Below, one piece after another: positions 26,359 to 37,460 of a stretch of DNA of 64,000 bases. A model generated the notes under the pieces. That model was not told the DNA's origin. It did not search any database and worked only from the letters and a program-made list of their open reading frames with translations. The first letter of the stretch is position 1; the number at the start of each line of letters is the position of its first letter. The position numbers were made by a program, and so were the translations under genes. The DNA comes from Albidovulum litorale. GTDB taxonomy: Bacteria > Pseudomonadota > Alphaproteobacteria > Rhodobacterales > Rhodobacteraceae. The stretch is from the NCBI RefSeq assembly GCF_025751495.1, contig NZ_JAOWKZ010000003.1:682001-746000 (forward strand), read 5' to 3'.

Positions 26359-28380
26359 TCACGCGGCCTCCGCCCGCGCCCGGCGTTTCAGGACCGGGCA
26401 TTGTGCTGCGTCATTCATGATCACCTGACACCGCAGGCAAAGGACGCATTCATTGGGATTGATGCGGCCGATCGCGTCGATCGCGCCGACGGTGCATTTC
26501 GTTTCGCACATCCGGCATTCGCGCCCGCATTGAGGCCGACGCTTCAGCCAGTCGAAGATCTTCAGTTTCGCTGGAATGGCAAGACCGGCGCCCAGCGGGC
26601 ACAGATAACGGCAAAAGAAGCGTTCGATGAAAAGGCCTGCGGCAAGCAGCGACAGCGCGAACAGCACGAAAGGCCATGCCCGCAGGAAACGGAGCGAAAT
26701 CGCGGTCTTGAACGGTTCGACCTCGGCCGCGATCAGGGCGTGATGCATGGAATAGAACGACAGCGCTAGGATGCCGACAAACGCAGTGTATTTGATCACC
26801 CAGAGCCGTTCATGCAGCGCCTGCGGCACCGCGATCTGCTTGACACCGAGTTTTTGCGCGGCCGCGTTCGTCAATTCCTGCAACGCCCCGAACGGGCAAA
26901 GCCATCCGCAATAGACCCCGCGCCCCCAGAACAGCATCCCAAGCGCCGTAAAGCCCCAGAGAATGAAGATCACCGGCTCGATCAGGAAGGTCTCCCAGCG
27001 GAATCCGGTCAGTAGTGAATGAATGAAGGCCACGACCTGAACCACTGACAGTTGCCCGTTCAGCCCCATGCCCAGCACAAGGAAGGTCGCGGCGAGAAAG
27101 GTCAGGCGCCCGGTTCTCCACAGACGCGGACGGCGGGTGATCCATTCCTGTGCAAAAAGGATCAATGTGAGGACCGTCAGCATCAAAGCCACGATCGCGA
27201 TCTGCGGCTGCTTGGCGCGCCACGAGGAGACCCAAAGCGGATCGTCTTCGGGCGGCGGCGCAACGCGGAATGCGCCAGGCAAGCTGTAGGGAAGCGCAAT
27301 GGTCATCGCGACCTCGCCCGTCTCGGTCGGACGGGTCGCGTTGACCTCGACCGTGAAAGGTAAGGTCGGGTCGATCTCGACCGGCAACGCAAAAAGGCTG
27401 ATCTCTTTCATCTCAGGCGCGCCTTCTGCACGCAGCCGCTTTTGCATCTGGTATCGGTTCTCGGTCGGTTGCCAGCGCCTATCGCCCTGAACCACGGTGA
27501 GGCGGTCAAAGACGCCGGTTTTCCGCCAGTCGGTGCCCCGGTGCGACTGGACACCACGGGACATGACGATAAGCGCCGTGCCCCCGACGCCAAGATTGCC
27601 CGTCGCCTTCGTGAAATCCTGCTGGCCCAGCAGGTTACGGCCCACCGTTGGCGTGTCGATAATGCCGGCCCAGAGGTGCAGGAACTCGCCCGGCCCCGGT
27701 GTGATCGGCACCTTCGCCCCGGCCAGCGCGGCCGCCGCCTCCGCCATGGTCACGCGCGTCTCGGTCAGTGCCCCCATGGCCACAAGCTCGTCCCATGTGG
27801 CGGGCGCATAGGCCAGCCGGTCAACGCCGTTGCTTCCCGCAATCACCCCGCGCGCGATCGCGAGCGTTCGGGCCGTGCGCAGGATGCCGTCGCGAATGAC
27901 GCCGGTCGATACCGTCGCGCGGCTGATGACATCCGGCAACCCGTCAGGGGATCCGGCGGCCCCGGCAGCACCAAGGTCATGGTCGGCGAAACCGGCGACA
28001 TAGGCCGCGATATCTTCATCCGAAATACCAAGGGTCAGCACCGGCTCTTCATGCCGGACAAGAAGTGCTCCGCCGATCCTTCCCTCGGGCGTGACCGCCA
28101 CGAGTACATCGAGCGGGCGGCCGGAATAGCCGACTGAACCCGCAACCTCCCAGGTGGAACCGATATGGCCCGCAACAGTGCCACCCGCGGAAACGGTCCA
28201 TCCGGGAACGCCGCCTTCCGAACGCGTCACCTGCACGGGCCCGGCCAGACCGAGAAGCGAAGCGGCTTCAAGGGCCGTCGGTGCACGCAGGTCAGGCGCG
28301 TCCTCGGCCAGTGGCCCGGCTGCCTGCGCAGGAAGGGCCAGAAGGCAGAACAGCAGAAGGACGCGCAGGATGCGGAACAT
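26359..28380 (-). CDS. nirI: NirI, NosR/NirI-family membrane flavo-iron-sulfur protein
   Basis: A 673-aa protein with signal peptide, a periplasmic FMN-binding domain in the first 380 residues, five to six membrane helices, two CxxxCP motifs (CGWLCPFG, CRYLCPLG) and two cytosolic ferredoxin-type clusters (CGRECRMCETKC and CVLCLRCQVIM). NosR and NirI have the same build; the position divergent to nirS with nirX in the operon makes it NirI. In Paracoccus it is needed for nirS expression, probably through electron transfer. It shares the 112-bp control region and one Nnr box with nirS. Confidence 0.9.
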   Translation of the reverse strand: MFRILRVLLLFCLLALPAQAAGPLAEDAPDLRAPTALEAASLLGLAGPVQVTRSEGGVPGWTVSAGGTVAGHIGSTWEVAGSVGYSGRPLDVLVAVTPEGRIGGALLVRHEEPVLTLGISDEDIAAYVAGFADHDLGAAGAAGSPDGLPDVISRATVSTGVIRDGILRTARTLAIARGVIAGSNGVDRLAYAPATWDELVAMGALTETRVTMAEAAAALAGAKVPITPGPGEFLHLWAGIIDTPTVGRNLLGQQDFTKATGNLGVGGTALIVMSRGVQSHRGTDWRKTGVFDRLTVVQGDRRWQPTENRYQMQKRLRAEGAPEMKEISLFALPVEIDPTLPFTVEVNATRPTETGEVAMTIALPYSLPGAFRVAPPPEDDPLWVSSWRAKQPQIAIVALMLTVLTLILFAQEWITRRPRLWRTGRLTFLAATFLVLGMGLNGQLSVVQVVAFIHSLLTGFRWETFLIEPVIFILWGFTALGMLFWGRGVYCGWLCPFGALQELTNAAAQKLGVKQIAVPQALHERLWVIKYTAFVGILALSFYSMHHALIAAEVEPFKTAISLRFLRAWPFVLFALSLLAAGLFIERFFCRYLCPLGAGLAIPAKLKIFDWLKRRPQCGRECRMCETKCTVGAIDAIGRINPNECVLCLRCQVIMNDAAQCPVLKRRARAEAA

Positions 28381-28415
28381 GTTTCTTCCAGTGCGCGATC
28401 CGTCGCAGGCCAGCC

Positions 28416-28429
28416 TTAACGAAAGTCAA
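28416..28429. promoter_or_regulatory. Nnr/Dnr-type box between nirI and nirS
   Basis: TTAAC-GAAA-GTCAA, same dyad as at norC. It is 63 bases upstream of the nirS ATG and 35 bases upstream of the nirI ATG, so one box may serve both directions or mainly nirS. Confidence 0.85.
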
Positions 28430-28444
28430 GGAACGGGATTGTGA

Positions 28445-30250
<1,806 letters not shown>

Positions 30251-30259
30251 CGCCAACCT

Positions 30260-30305
30260 GGACGGGCGGGGGCTCCCTAGCGTTCCCTCTCTCCCCCGCC
30301 CGTCC
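30260..30305 (+). terminator. Intercistronic hairpin between nirS and nirE
   Basis: GGACGGGCGGGGG (30260-30272) pairs perfectly with CCCCCGCCCGTCC (30293-30305) over 13 bp with a 20-nt loop. No U-tract follows, so partial termination or 3' protection of the nirS message is likelier than full termination. It begins 9 bases after the nirS stop. Confidence 0.75.
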
Positions 30306-30326
30306 CTTTCGGTTCGAGTGAAGTCC

Positions 30327-31118
30327 ATGAAAGATCTTCCCCAAGGCAAAGTCTTCCTCATCGGCGCCGGTCCGGGCGATCCTGAGCTTCTGACGCTCAA
30401 GGCGCTCCGCCTGATGCAATCCGCCGATGTGGTGGTCTTTGACCGGCTCGTATCCGATGAAATTCTCTCGCTGGTGCCCGAAAGCATCCGCCGGATCGAT
30501 GTCGGCAAGATGCCGGGCTGTCACAAGGTCACGCAGGACAAGATCAACGAGATATTGGTCAATCTGGCGCGGGACGGCCTGACGGTCGTCCGGCTCAAAG
30601 GCGGCGACCCGCTGATCTTCGCGCGCGGCTCAGAAGAGGCCGAGGTGTTGCGGGATGCAGGTATTTCCGTCACTTACGTTCCAGGCATCACCGCCGCTCA
30701 GGGGGCCGCGTCGTCAACCGGCGTACCACTGACCCATCGCGGACTGGCCACCGGCGTGCGTTATGTCACCGGCCATCGCGCCAAGGATGCGCGGCTCGAC
30801 CTCGACTGGGAATCGCTGGCGTCCGAGGAAACGACATTGGTCGTCTATATGGGCGCGGCCAATATCGCCGAGATTGCCTTCCAGCTTATGCGCCACGGAC
30901 TGCCCGCAAAGGTGCCGGTCATGGCGGTCGCCTCGGCCACGACACCCCGCGAACAGCGCATCCTTTCGACCCTTGGCGGTATCGCGGCCGATATCGCGAC
31001 GGCCGAACCCGAGGCGCCGGTTCTCTTTGTCATCGGCAACGTCGTGTCGCTTTACGACAGCATCGCGCTGGCCGATGCGCTGGCCTGCGACGGCGCCGGG
31101 ATGGCTGCCTATGCGTAG
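30327..31118 (+). CDS. nirE: NirE, uroporphyrinogen-III C-methyltransferase
   Basis: A 263-aa SAM-dependent methyltransferase that makes precorrin-2, the first step from uroporphyrinogen III toward heme d1. Family motifs: VFLIGAGPGDPELLTLKA, VVFDRLVS, VRLKGGDPLIFARGSEEAE, VPGITAAQGAAS and PLTHRG. Single-domain like NirE/CobA, without the CysG oxidase and chelatase part. ATG 30327 is chosen; GTG 30318 is possible. Its 3' end overlaps nirC by 8 bases. Confidence 0.93.
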   Translation: MKDLPQGKVFLIGAGPGDPELLTLKALRLMQSADVVVFDRLVSDEILSLVPESIRRIDVGKMPGCHKVTQDKINEILVNLARDGLTVVRLKGGDPLIFARGSEEAEVLRDAGISVTYVPGITAAQGAASSTGVPLTHRGLATGVRYVTGHRAKDARLDLDWESLASEETTLVVYMGAANIAEIAFQLMRHGLPAKVPVMAVASATTPREQRILSTLGGIAADIATAEPEAPVLFVIGNVVSLYDSIALADALACDGAGMAAYA

Positions 31119-31413
31119 CCTCGCCGCCCTTCTGATGCTAAGCCTGCCCGCAGTGGCAGAGGTCAGCCCGGAACGGGCCGATAAACTTGAACACATGGTC
31201 ATTCAGGATTGCGGGTCCTGCCACGGACTGACGATGAAGGGCGGGCTTGGCTCGCCACTCACGCCCGACGTGCTGGCCCATGCCGAACCCGAAGGCCTCG
31301 CGCTGATCATCCTCGACGGCGTGCCCGGCACGGCGATGCCGCGCTGGCGGCCTGTACTGAGCGAGGATGAGGCTTTGTGGATTGCCCGCTATCTGAAGGG
31401 AGATACCGAATGA
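31111..31413 (+). CDS. nirC: NirC, small periplasmic cytochrome c
   Basis: A 100-aa class I cytochrome with signal peptide (residues 1-16) and heme site CGSCH (C34, C37, H38); the likely distal ligand is M in TAMPRWRP. NirC is an electron donor or partner in the last steps of heme d1 formation. It starts within nirE (8 bases overlap) and its stop overlaps the nirF ATG (ATGA). Normal size for NirC. Confidence 0.9.
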   Translation: MRSLAALLMLSLPAVAEVSPERADKLEHMVIQDCGSCHGLTMKGGLGSPLTPDVLAHAEPEGLALIILDGVPGTAMPRWRPVLSEDEALWIARYLKGDTE

Positions 31414-32558
31414 AGGCGCTGATCGCCGCCCTGATGCTGAGCGTTGCGACCCCCGTCTGGGCGGGCGAGCCCTGCTGCGCGACAGGCGATCTGGGCCTTG
31501 TCATCGAACGCGCCACCGGTTCGGTTCTGGTCATCGACCGTTCCGACCGGGCCGCCATCGGCCGGATCGAGGGGCTGGGCGACCTCAGCCATGCGAGCCT
31601 GACCTACAGCCCCGATGAACGCTTTGCCTATGTCTTTGGCCGTGACGGCGGACTGACCAAGATCGACATGCTGACCCGCACGGTCGCCAAGCGCATCGTG
31701 CAGGGCGGCAATTCGATCGGCGGTGCGATTTCCGACGATGGCAGGTTGATCGCCGTATCGAACTATGAACCCGGCGGGGTGAAGGTCTTCGACGCCGAAA
31801 CACTCGACCAGATCGCCGACATCCCGGCAGGCGCCAAGACCATCGGCCTTGTCGATGTGCCCGGCCGCCGTTTCGCCTGGGCAACGTGGGAGACGGGTGA
31901 AGCCTTCATGGCTGATTTCTCCGGGCCGGAGATGAAACTGACCAAGCTCGGCGATGTCGGCGCCAACCCGTTCGACGCGGTGCTGACCGAGGACGCGAGC
32001 ACCTATCTGATCGGGCTTTTCGGGGAAAAGGGTGTGACCGCCATCGACCTCTGGGACGATCAGCCAGAACCTGTGCGGTTTCTAGAGGACTATGGCAAGA
32101 CCGAAGACGACCTGCCGGTCTACAAGATGCCCCATCTTCAGGGCTGGGCCTTCACCGAAGGGCAATATGTCCTGCCCGCCGTGGGCCAGTACGAATTGCT
32201 CTGGGTCGACAGCGACACGTTGCAGGAAGTCGCCCGCACCCCGACCCATGGCCAGCCCGTCTTCATCATCGCGCAGCCCGCCTCTCCCTATGTCTGGGTG
32301 AACTTCGCCACGCCACTGAACGACACCGTGCAGGTCATCGACAGCCGCACCCATGAAGTCGTCAAGACCCTGACCCCCGGCGCCGCAGTCCTCCATATGG
32401 AGTTCGCGCCGAGGGGGGCAGAGGTCTGGATCTCGGCCCGCGACGACAACACCGTCGCGATCTACGACACGCGCTCCTTCGAACGTGTGGGAGAGATCGC
32501 CGCCGACAGCCCCTCGGGCATCTTCTTCACCGCGCGCGCGCACCGGACGGGGCTCTGA
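31410..32558 (+). CDS. nirF: NirF, heme d1 biosynthesis protein
   Basis: A 382-aa protein with signal peptide (cleavage near PVWAGE), so periplasmic, related to the d1 domain of NirS and to NirN. Repeated propeller motifs such as YSPDERFAYVFGRDGGLTKID and FAPRGAEVWISARDDNTVAIYD are seen; there is no heme c motif. NirF acts on the side chains during conversion of didecarboxysiroheme to heme d1. The ATG overlaps the nirC stop. The next gene starts two bases after the stop. Confidence 0.93.
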   Translation: MKALIAALMLSVATPVWAGEPCCATGDLGLVIERATGSVLVIDRSDRAAIGRIEGLGDLSHASLTYSPDERFAYVFGRDGGLTKIDMLTRTVAKRIVQGGNSIGGAISDDGRLIAVSNYEPGGVKVFDAETLDQIADIPAGAKTIGLVDVPGRRFAWATWETGEAFMADFSGPEMKLTKLGDVGANPFDAVLTEDASTYLIGLFGEKGVTAIDLWDDQPEPVRFLEDYGKTEDDLPVYKMPHLQGWAFTEGQYVLPAVGQYELLWVDSDTLQEVARTPTHGQPVFIIAQPASPYVWVNFATPLNDTVQVIDSRTHEVVKTLTPGAAVLHMEFAPRGAEVWISARDDNTVAIYDTRSFERVGEIAADSPSGIFFTARAHRTGL

Positions 32559-32560
32559 CA

Positions 32561-33526
32561 ATGAATGGCCGTGACCCCATCGACGCCCGTCTCCTCGACG
32601 AGTTCCAGCGCGACATGCCGCTGGTGGAGCGGCCGTTCGCGGCGATGGCAGGCACTCTCGGCATTCCAGAGACGGAGGTGATCGAACGGCTGGCGCGGTT
32701 AAAGCAGGAAGGCGCGGTGGCACGGGTCGGCGCGACGGTGCGCCCCAATACCGCCGGCGCCTCGACACTGGCCGCGATGAAGGTGCCGGATGCCCGGATC
32801 GATGAGGTTGCGGCCCTCGTGAACGCCGAGCCGGGCGTCAATCACTCCTATCTGCGCGAAGATGAATGGAACCTCTGGTTCGTCGCGACCGCGCCCGATT
32901 CCGCCGCGCTTGAGGTGAGCCTTAAGCGCCTCGATGCCCGTACCGGGTTGCGGTTGCTTGATCTCAGGCTCGTGCGCGCCTTCAATATCGACCTCGGTTT
33001 CCGCCTCTCCGGCGCCCGTCATGCCATGCCGCCTGACAGCGGTGTCCGGCCTATCGACCTGTCGGACGAGGATCGCGCCCTGCTGGCTGGCCTCTCGCAC
33101 GGGCTGCCGCTGGTGCCCCGCCCCTTCGCGGCGCTCGGCCTGACCGAAGCGGAGGCGTTGTCGCGTATCGCCACGCTTCTCCATTCCCGCGTGATCACAC
33201 GGCTCGGCGTGATCGTGCGCCACCGCCCGCTGGGCTGGACAGCCAATGCCATGGTCGTCTGGGACCTGCCCGACGACCGTATCCCGGCGGCAGGCGCGGC
33301 ACTTTCGGCGCTGCCCGGCGTGACGCTTTGCTATCAGCGCCTGACTGTGCCGGGTGTCTGGCCCTATGCTCTTTATTCCATGATCCACGGCCGCAGCCGA
33401 CCCGAGGCGCTGGCCGTTCTGGATCAGGCGCGCGCGCTTCCCGAACTGGCGGGCGCGACGGCGAAGCCGCTCTTCTCCACCCGCTGCTTCAAGCAGACCG
33501 GCGCATTGATCAGGGCGGCGGCATGA
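32561..33526 (+). CDS. nirD: NirDL, fused siroheme decarboxylase subunit
   Basis: A 321-aa protein made of two AsnC/Lrp-like halves. Residues 1-150 match NirD (LDEFQRDMPLVERPFAAMAGTLG, YLREDEWNLWFV) and residues 165-321 match NirL (LLAGLSHGLPLVPRPFAALGL, GVWPYALYSMIHGR, STRCFKQTGALI). Separate nirD and nirL exist in other bacteria; the fusion occurs in Paracoccus and Pseudomonas stutzeri. With NirG and NirH it removes two acetate carboxyls from siroheme. The helix-turn-helix halves do not bind DNA in known members. Stop overlaps nirG start. Confidence 0.9.
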   Translation: MNGRDPIDARLLDEFQRDMPLVERPFAAMAGTLGIPETEVIERLARLKQEGAVARVGATVRPNTAGASTLAAMKVPDARIDEVAALVNAEPGVNHSYLREDEWNLWFVATAPDSAALEVSLKRLDARTGLRLLDLRLVRAFNIDLGFRLSGARHAMPPDSGVRPIDLSDEDRALLAGLSHGLPLVPRPFAALGLTEAEALSRIATLLHSRVITRLGVIVRHRPLGWTANAMVVWDLPDDRIPAAGAALSALPGVTLCYQRLTVPGVWPYALYSMIHGRSRPEALAVLDQARALPELAGATAKPLFSTRCFKQTGALIRAAA

Positions 33527-33996
33527 GACGCGCGGCGCTTCCAGATGACGCACTTGATGAGGTCGACCGCGCCGTATTGAACCGCCTGCAGGATGGATTG
33601 CCGATCACCCACAGGCCCTTCGCCGACGCCGCAACCGCGCTGGGTCTTTCCGAAACCGATCTCATCGATCGCATCGCCCATCTCAGGGAGATCGGCGCGA
33701 TCACGCGGTTCGGTCCATTTTACGACGCCGAAGCGATGGGCGGCGCCTTTTGCCTCTGTGCGATGGCGGTGCCTGCCGAGCGCTTCGACGACGTCGTGAC
33801 TTTGGTCAATGCCCATGCCGAGGTGGCGCATAATTATGAACGCACCCACCGGCTGAACATGTGGTTCGTGCTAGCGACCGACCGGCCGGAGGGGATCGAA
33901 CGGGTGGCGCAGGAAATCGAGGCCGAAACCGGGCTCCCTGTCCTGCTCTTCCCGAAACTGAAGGAATTCTTCATAGGTTTCCGGGTTACGGCATGA
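33523..33996 (+). CDS. nirG: NirG, siroheme decarboxylase subunit
   Basis: A 157-aa AsnC/Lrp-like protein: N-terminal helix-turn-helix (AVLNRLQDGLPITHRPFADAATALGLSETDLIDRIAHLREIG) and a RAM-like domain with HNYERTHRLNMWFVLAT, which carries the histidine and arginine of siroheme decarboxylases. It acts with NirDL and NirH in the cytosol. ATGA overlaps link it to nirDL before and nirH after. Confidence 0.92.
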   Translation: MRRAALPDDALDEVDRAVLNRLQDGLPITHRPFADAATALGLSETDLIDRIAHLREIGAITRFGPFYDAEAMGGAFCLCAMAVPAERFDDVVTLVNAHAEVAHNYERTHRLNMWFVLATDRPEGIERVAQEIEAETGLPVLLFPKLKEFFIGFRVTA

Positions 33997-34478
33997 CCAT
34001 CGACGCGACAGACCGGCGCCTCATCAACGCCACCCAGAGCGGCCTGCCGCTGACGCCCGAGCCCTTTGCCGAGATCGCGAGTTGGCTCGGCCTGACCGAG
34101 GACGAGGTGATCGACCGGCTGTCCGCCATGCAGGCGCGTGGCGTGATCAGGCGCATCGCGCTGGCGCCCAACCACTACGCGCTCGGCGTCACGGCAAACG
34201 GGATGAGCGTCTGGGACGTTGCCGACGACCAGGCCGAAACGCTCGGCGCGAAGGTCGGCGCGCTCGACTATGTCAGCCATTGCTACCTGCGCCCGCGCGC
34301 CCTGCCCGACTGGCCCTACAACCTCTTTGCAATGATCCATGGCCGCGACCGCGCCGAGGTCGAGGCGAAGCGCAAAGAGATCGCCGCCCTGCTCGGCGAT
34401 GCCTGCCGGGCGCGTGAAATCCTCTATTCCACGCGCATCCTGAAGAAGACCGGACTCAGGCTGAAGGAAGGAAGCTGA
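33993..34478 (+). CDS. nirH: NirH, siroheme decarboxylase subunit
   Basis: A 161-aa AsnC/Lrp-like protein with the same build as NirG (LINATQSGLPLTPEPFAEIASWLGLTEDEVIDRL; HCYLRPRALPDWPYNLFAMIHGRDR). The C-terminal ILYSTRILKKTGLRL resembles the end of the NirL half of NirDL, so NirH and NirL are the second-subunit type and NirG and NirD the first. The ATG overlaps nirG; nirJ begins three bases after the stop. Confidence 0.92.
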   Translation: MTIDATDRRLINATQSGLPLTPEPFAEIASWLGLTEDEVIDRLSAMQARGVIRRIALAPNHYALGVTANGMSVWDVADDQAETLGAKVGALDYVSHCYLRPRALPDWPYNLFAMIHGRDRAEVEAKRKEIAALLGDACRAREILYSTRILKKTGLRLKEGS

Positions 34479-34481
34479 CCG

Positions 34482-35690
34482 ATGTTCCGCCTCACGCAAT
34501 ACATGCACGAACTCGTCGTGCCCACGCCCGTCCGCCGCCGCTCCGGTCCGGTCAAGCCCGTGGTCATCTGGAACCTCACGCGCCGCTGCAACCTGCGTTG
34601 CAGACATTGCTATACGACCTCCGCTGACGTGCCGTTCCCGGGCGAGTTGACCCACGAACAGGCGATGGGCGTTCTGGACGACCTCTCGGCCTTCCGCATC
34701 CCCGCGCTGATCCTCTCGGGCGGCGAGCCGCTTTCCCGCTTCGATTTCTTTGAACTTGCCGAGCGCGCCCGCGCGCTGAATTTTCGTCATCTCAGCCTGT
34801 CGACCAACGGCACGAAGGTCGCCGAGCACGCCGACCGCATCGCCGACCTCGGCTTCGACTATGTCGGTATCTCGCTCGACGGGATCGGTAAGGTAAACGA
34901 CTGGTTCCGGGGCGTCGAGGGCGCCTTCGACGACGCGCTGGCCGGGGTCCGCGCCTGCAAGGCAAAGGATGTGAAGGTCGGCCTTCGCTTCACGATCACA
35001 GAGGACAATGCCCATACACTCACGGACATGCTTGACCTCTGCGAGGGCGAAGGGGTGGACAAGTTCTACCTCTCGCACCTCGTCTATGCCGGACGCGGTG
35101 ACAAGCACCGGGGCGAAGATACCGCCCATGCGCGAACCCGCGCGACGATGGATGTCTTGATCGAGCACGCCTGGGACGCGATCGAAAATGACCGGCCGCT
35201 GGAGATCGTGACCGGCAACAACGACGCCGACGCCGTCTGGTTCCTGCGTTGGGCGGAAGAGCGGTTCGCACCCGAAAAGGTCGCCCATCTCCGCGATCAC
35301 CTCGAAGCCTGGGGCGGCAATTCCTCGGGCCTCGGCGTCGCCAATATCGACCCGCAAGGCAAGGTTCACCCCGATACATATTGGTCGGACTACACCGTGG
35401 GCAGCGTGAAGGAGACGCCATTCTCCACGCTCTGGACCGGCGACGACCCGATGCTGGCGACGCTCCGCCAGCGCCCGCGTCCCTTGAAAGGCCGCTGCGG
35501 GGCCTGCGCGTTCAAGGCCGTTTGTGGCGGCAATACCCGCATCCGCGCGCTTCAGGTTACGGGCGATCCATGGGCCGAGGATCCGGCCTGCTACATGACC
35601 AATGCAGAAATCGGCTTGGACGAAGCCGAACGACTGACCGTCACGCCCTTCCGCGGGAAAAGCCATGATCCGGCTCATCGTTTCCTTTAG
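34482..35690 (+). CDS. nirJ: NirJ, radical SAM heme d1 synthase
   Basis: A 402-aa radical SAM enzyme. The 4Fe-4S motif is CNLRCRHC (C36, C40, C43), followed by [14 protein letters not shown]. The C-terminal SPASM-like segment has [12 protein letters not shown] and a later C, for an auxiliary cluster. NirJ replaces two propionates of didecarboxysiroheme by keto groups. The last 26 bases overlap the start of nirN. Confidence 0.95.
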   Translation: MFRLTQYMHELVVPTPVRRRSGPVKPVVIWNLTRRCNLRCRHCYTTSADVPFPGELTHEQAMGVLDDLSAFRIPALILSGGEPLSRFDFFELAERARALNFRHLSLSTNGTKVAEHADRIADLGFDYVGISLDGIGKVNDWFRGVEGAFDDALAGVRACKAKDVKVGLRFTITEDNAHTLTDMLDLCEGEGVDKFYLSHLVYAGRGDKHRGEDTAHARTRATMDVLIEHAWDAIENDRPLEIVTGNNDADAVWFLRWAEERFAPEKVAHLRDHLEAWGGNSSGLGVANIDPQGKVHPDTYWSDYTVGSVKETPFSTLWTGDDPMLATLRQRPRPLKGRCGACAFKAVCGGNTRIRALQVTGDPWAEDPACYMTNAEIGLDEAERLTVTPFRGKSHDPAHRFL

Positions 35691-37209
35691 CCTTCTCGCC
35701 TCCGCAGCCTTCGCCGCACCGGACGGGGCCATGATCTACGCCGATCAATGCGCCTCCTGCCACGCAGAAACCCGACTCGGCGGCACGGGGCCCGCGTTGA
35801 TCCCCGAAAGCTTGGGCCGTCTGAAGGGGGACAAGCTGGAGGCCGTCATCGCGGATGGACGCGCGATGACCCAGATGCCGTCCTTCAGGGCAACGCTCGC
35901 GCCCGAAGAGGTCGCCGCGGTCGCCGCCTACGTTTCCGCGCCGCTTGCCGCACCGGCGGTCTGGACCGCAGACGAGATCACCGCCAGCCGAGAAATGAAC
36001 CCCGACTATGTCGCCGCCCCGGCGCCGGTCTTCACCGCCGATCCGATGAACATCACGCTCGTCGTCGAAACCGGCGATAGCCATATTTCGGTACTCGACG
36101 GCGACACGTTCGAAGTGCTCGACCGGTTCGAAACCCCCTTTGCCGTCCATGGCGGCCCGAAATTCTCGCCGGACGGCCGTTATGTCTTCGTCATGTCGCG
36201 CGACGGCTGGGTGCAGAAATACGATATCTGGTCGCTGCACGAGGTTGGCCGCATCCGCGCCGGCCTGAACAGCCGCAACATCGCGATGAGCCATGACGGC
36301 AAATGGCTTGCAGTGGCGAATTATCTGCCCGCAACACTGACGATCCTTTCAACCGACGACCTGTCCATCGCCAATGTGAGGGAGGTGACGGGCCGCGACG
36401 GCACACCGAGCCGCGTTTCGGCCGTATACCAAGCCCCTGACCGTAAATCCTTCATCCTTGCGCTCAAGGACGTGCCGGAGATCTGGGAAATCGCCACCGA
36501 TCCCGATGCCGGTCCCTATCACGATGGGTTCGTGCACAGCCACGAGGCGGGGATGGAGGAATCGCTTGCCGCCGAGAAAGGGCTTTTCGCCCGCAGGCGC
36601 ATCGACGTGTCCGCGCCGCTCGACGATTTCTTCTTCGACCCACGCTATCGCAACCTGATCGGCGCCAATCGCGACGGCGAAACCGGCGTCGTCGTCAACC
36701 TCATCGTCGGGCGCGAGATCGCGAGCCTGCCGCTGCCCGGCATGCCGCATCTCGGCTCGGGCATCAGCTGGCTCCGCGACGGTCGCCGCCTGATGGCGGT
36801 GCCGCATCTGAACGAGGGTCGGATCAGCGTGATCGACATGGCCGACTGGAGACTCGTCAAGACGATCGAAACTTCGGGGCCCGGCTTCTTCCTGCGGTCG
36901 CATGACGGCACGCCCTATTTCTGGGCCGATGTCTTCACCGGACCGAACAAGGGTCAGATGCATATCATCCACAAGGAAACGCTTGAGGTGGTGAAGGTGC
37001 TGACGCCTGAGCCCGGAAAGACCGTCGCCCACACCGAATTCACCAAGGACGGGCGCCATACTCTTGTGTCCATCTGGGAGCAGGACGGCGCGGTCATCGT
37101 CTTTGACGCGAAGACACTGACCGAGGTCAAACGCCTGCCGATGGTCAAGCCTTCGGGGAAATACAATGTCTGGAACAAGATCACCTTCGAAGACGGCACC
37201 AGCCACTGA
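35665..37209 (+). CDS. nirN: NirN, dihydro-heme d1 dehydrogenase
   Basis: A 514-aa periplasmic paralogue of NirS: signal peptide (residues 1-18), heme c site CASCH (C29, C32, H33) and a d1-type beta propeller ([40 protein letters not shown]). NirN introduces the last double bond and hands heme d1 to NirS. ATG 35665 lies inside nirJ; the signal peptide starts there, so the overlap is real. Its own 3' end overlaps the next small gene by 44 bases. Confidence 0.94.
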   Translation: MIRLIVSFSLLASAAFAAPDGAMIYADQCASCHAETRLGGTGPALIPESLGRLKGDKLEAVIADGRAMTQMPSFRATLAPEEVAAVAAYVSAPLAAPAVWTADEITASREMNPDYVAAPAPVFTADPMNITLVVETGDSHISVLDGDTFEVLDRFETPFAVHGGPKFSPDGRYVFVMSRDGWVQKYDIWSLHEVGRIRAGLNSRNIAMSHDGKWLAVANYLPATLTILSTDDLSIANVREVTGRDGTPSRVSAVYQAPDRKSFILALKDVPEIWEIATDPDAGPYHDGFVHSHEAGMEESLAAEKGLFARRRIDVSAPLDDFFFDPRYRNLIGANRDGETGVVVNLIVGREIASLPLPGMPHLGSGISWLRDGRRLMAVPHLNEGRISVIDMADWRLVKTIETSGPGFFLRSHDGTPYFWADVFTGPNKGQMHIIHKETLEVVKVLTPEPGKTVAHTEFTKDGRHTLVSIWEQDGAVIVFDAKTLTEVKRLPMVKPSGKYNVWNKITFEDGTSH

Positions 37210-37426
37210 AAGCCTCTGGAAGCTCGGGGCGATCCTCTGGCCCTTCGTGGCCGGAGCGGTGGCGATCAATGTCTTCCTTCTGGGGCTGATCTTCCATTCC
37301 GCCGGATGGTCAAACGCCATTTCCCCGGTCGCATCCCTTCTCTGGGCGCTGCCGCTGTCGGTTCCCGCCACCTGGCTGGCAGCCCGCTGGGTTCGGGGGC
37401 TGATCCGTGAGGCCGAAGGTCGGTAG
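37166..37426 (+). CDS. Small membrane protein at the end of the nir operon
   Basis: An 86-aa protein with two membrane helices (about residues 18-45 and 52-74) and a positive C-terminus (WVRGLIREAEGR), so the loop is probably periplasmic. The only ATG, at 37166, lies 44 bases inside nirN, which argues for translational coupling and for membership in the operon. I do not recognise the family. Roles in heme d1 transfer, NirS maturation or membrane attachment are open. It ends 34 bases before the convergent XRE regulator gene. Confidence 0.7.
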   Translation: MSGTRSPSKTAPATESLWKLGAILWPFVAGAVAINVFLLGLIFHSAGWSNAISPVASLLWALPLSVPATWLAARWVRGLIREAEGR

Positions 37427-37460
37427 AGTCCCGGTTGGCGGACGATACTGCGATTCCGGA

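Noticed and set aside
33834-35732. 632-codon open frame on the minus strand
   Set aside because: Antisense to nirG, nirH and nirJ, which have clear motifs and ATGA coupling.
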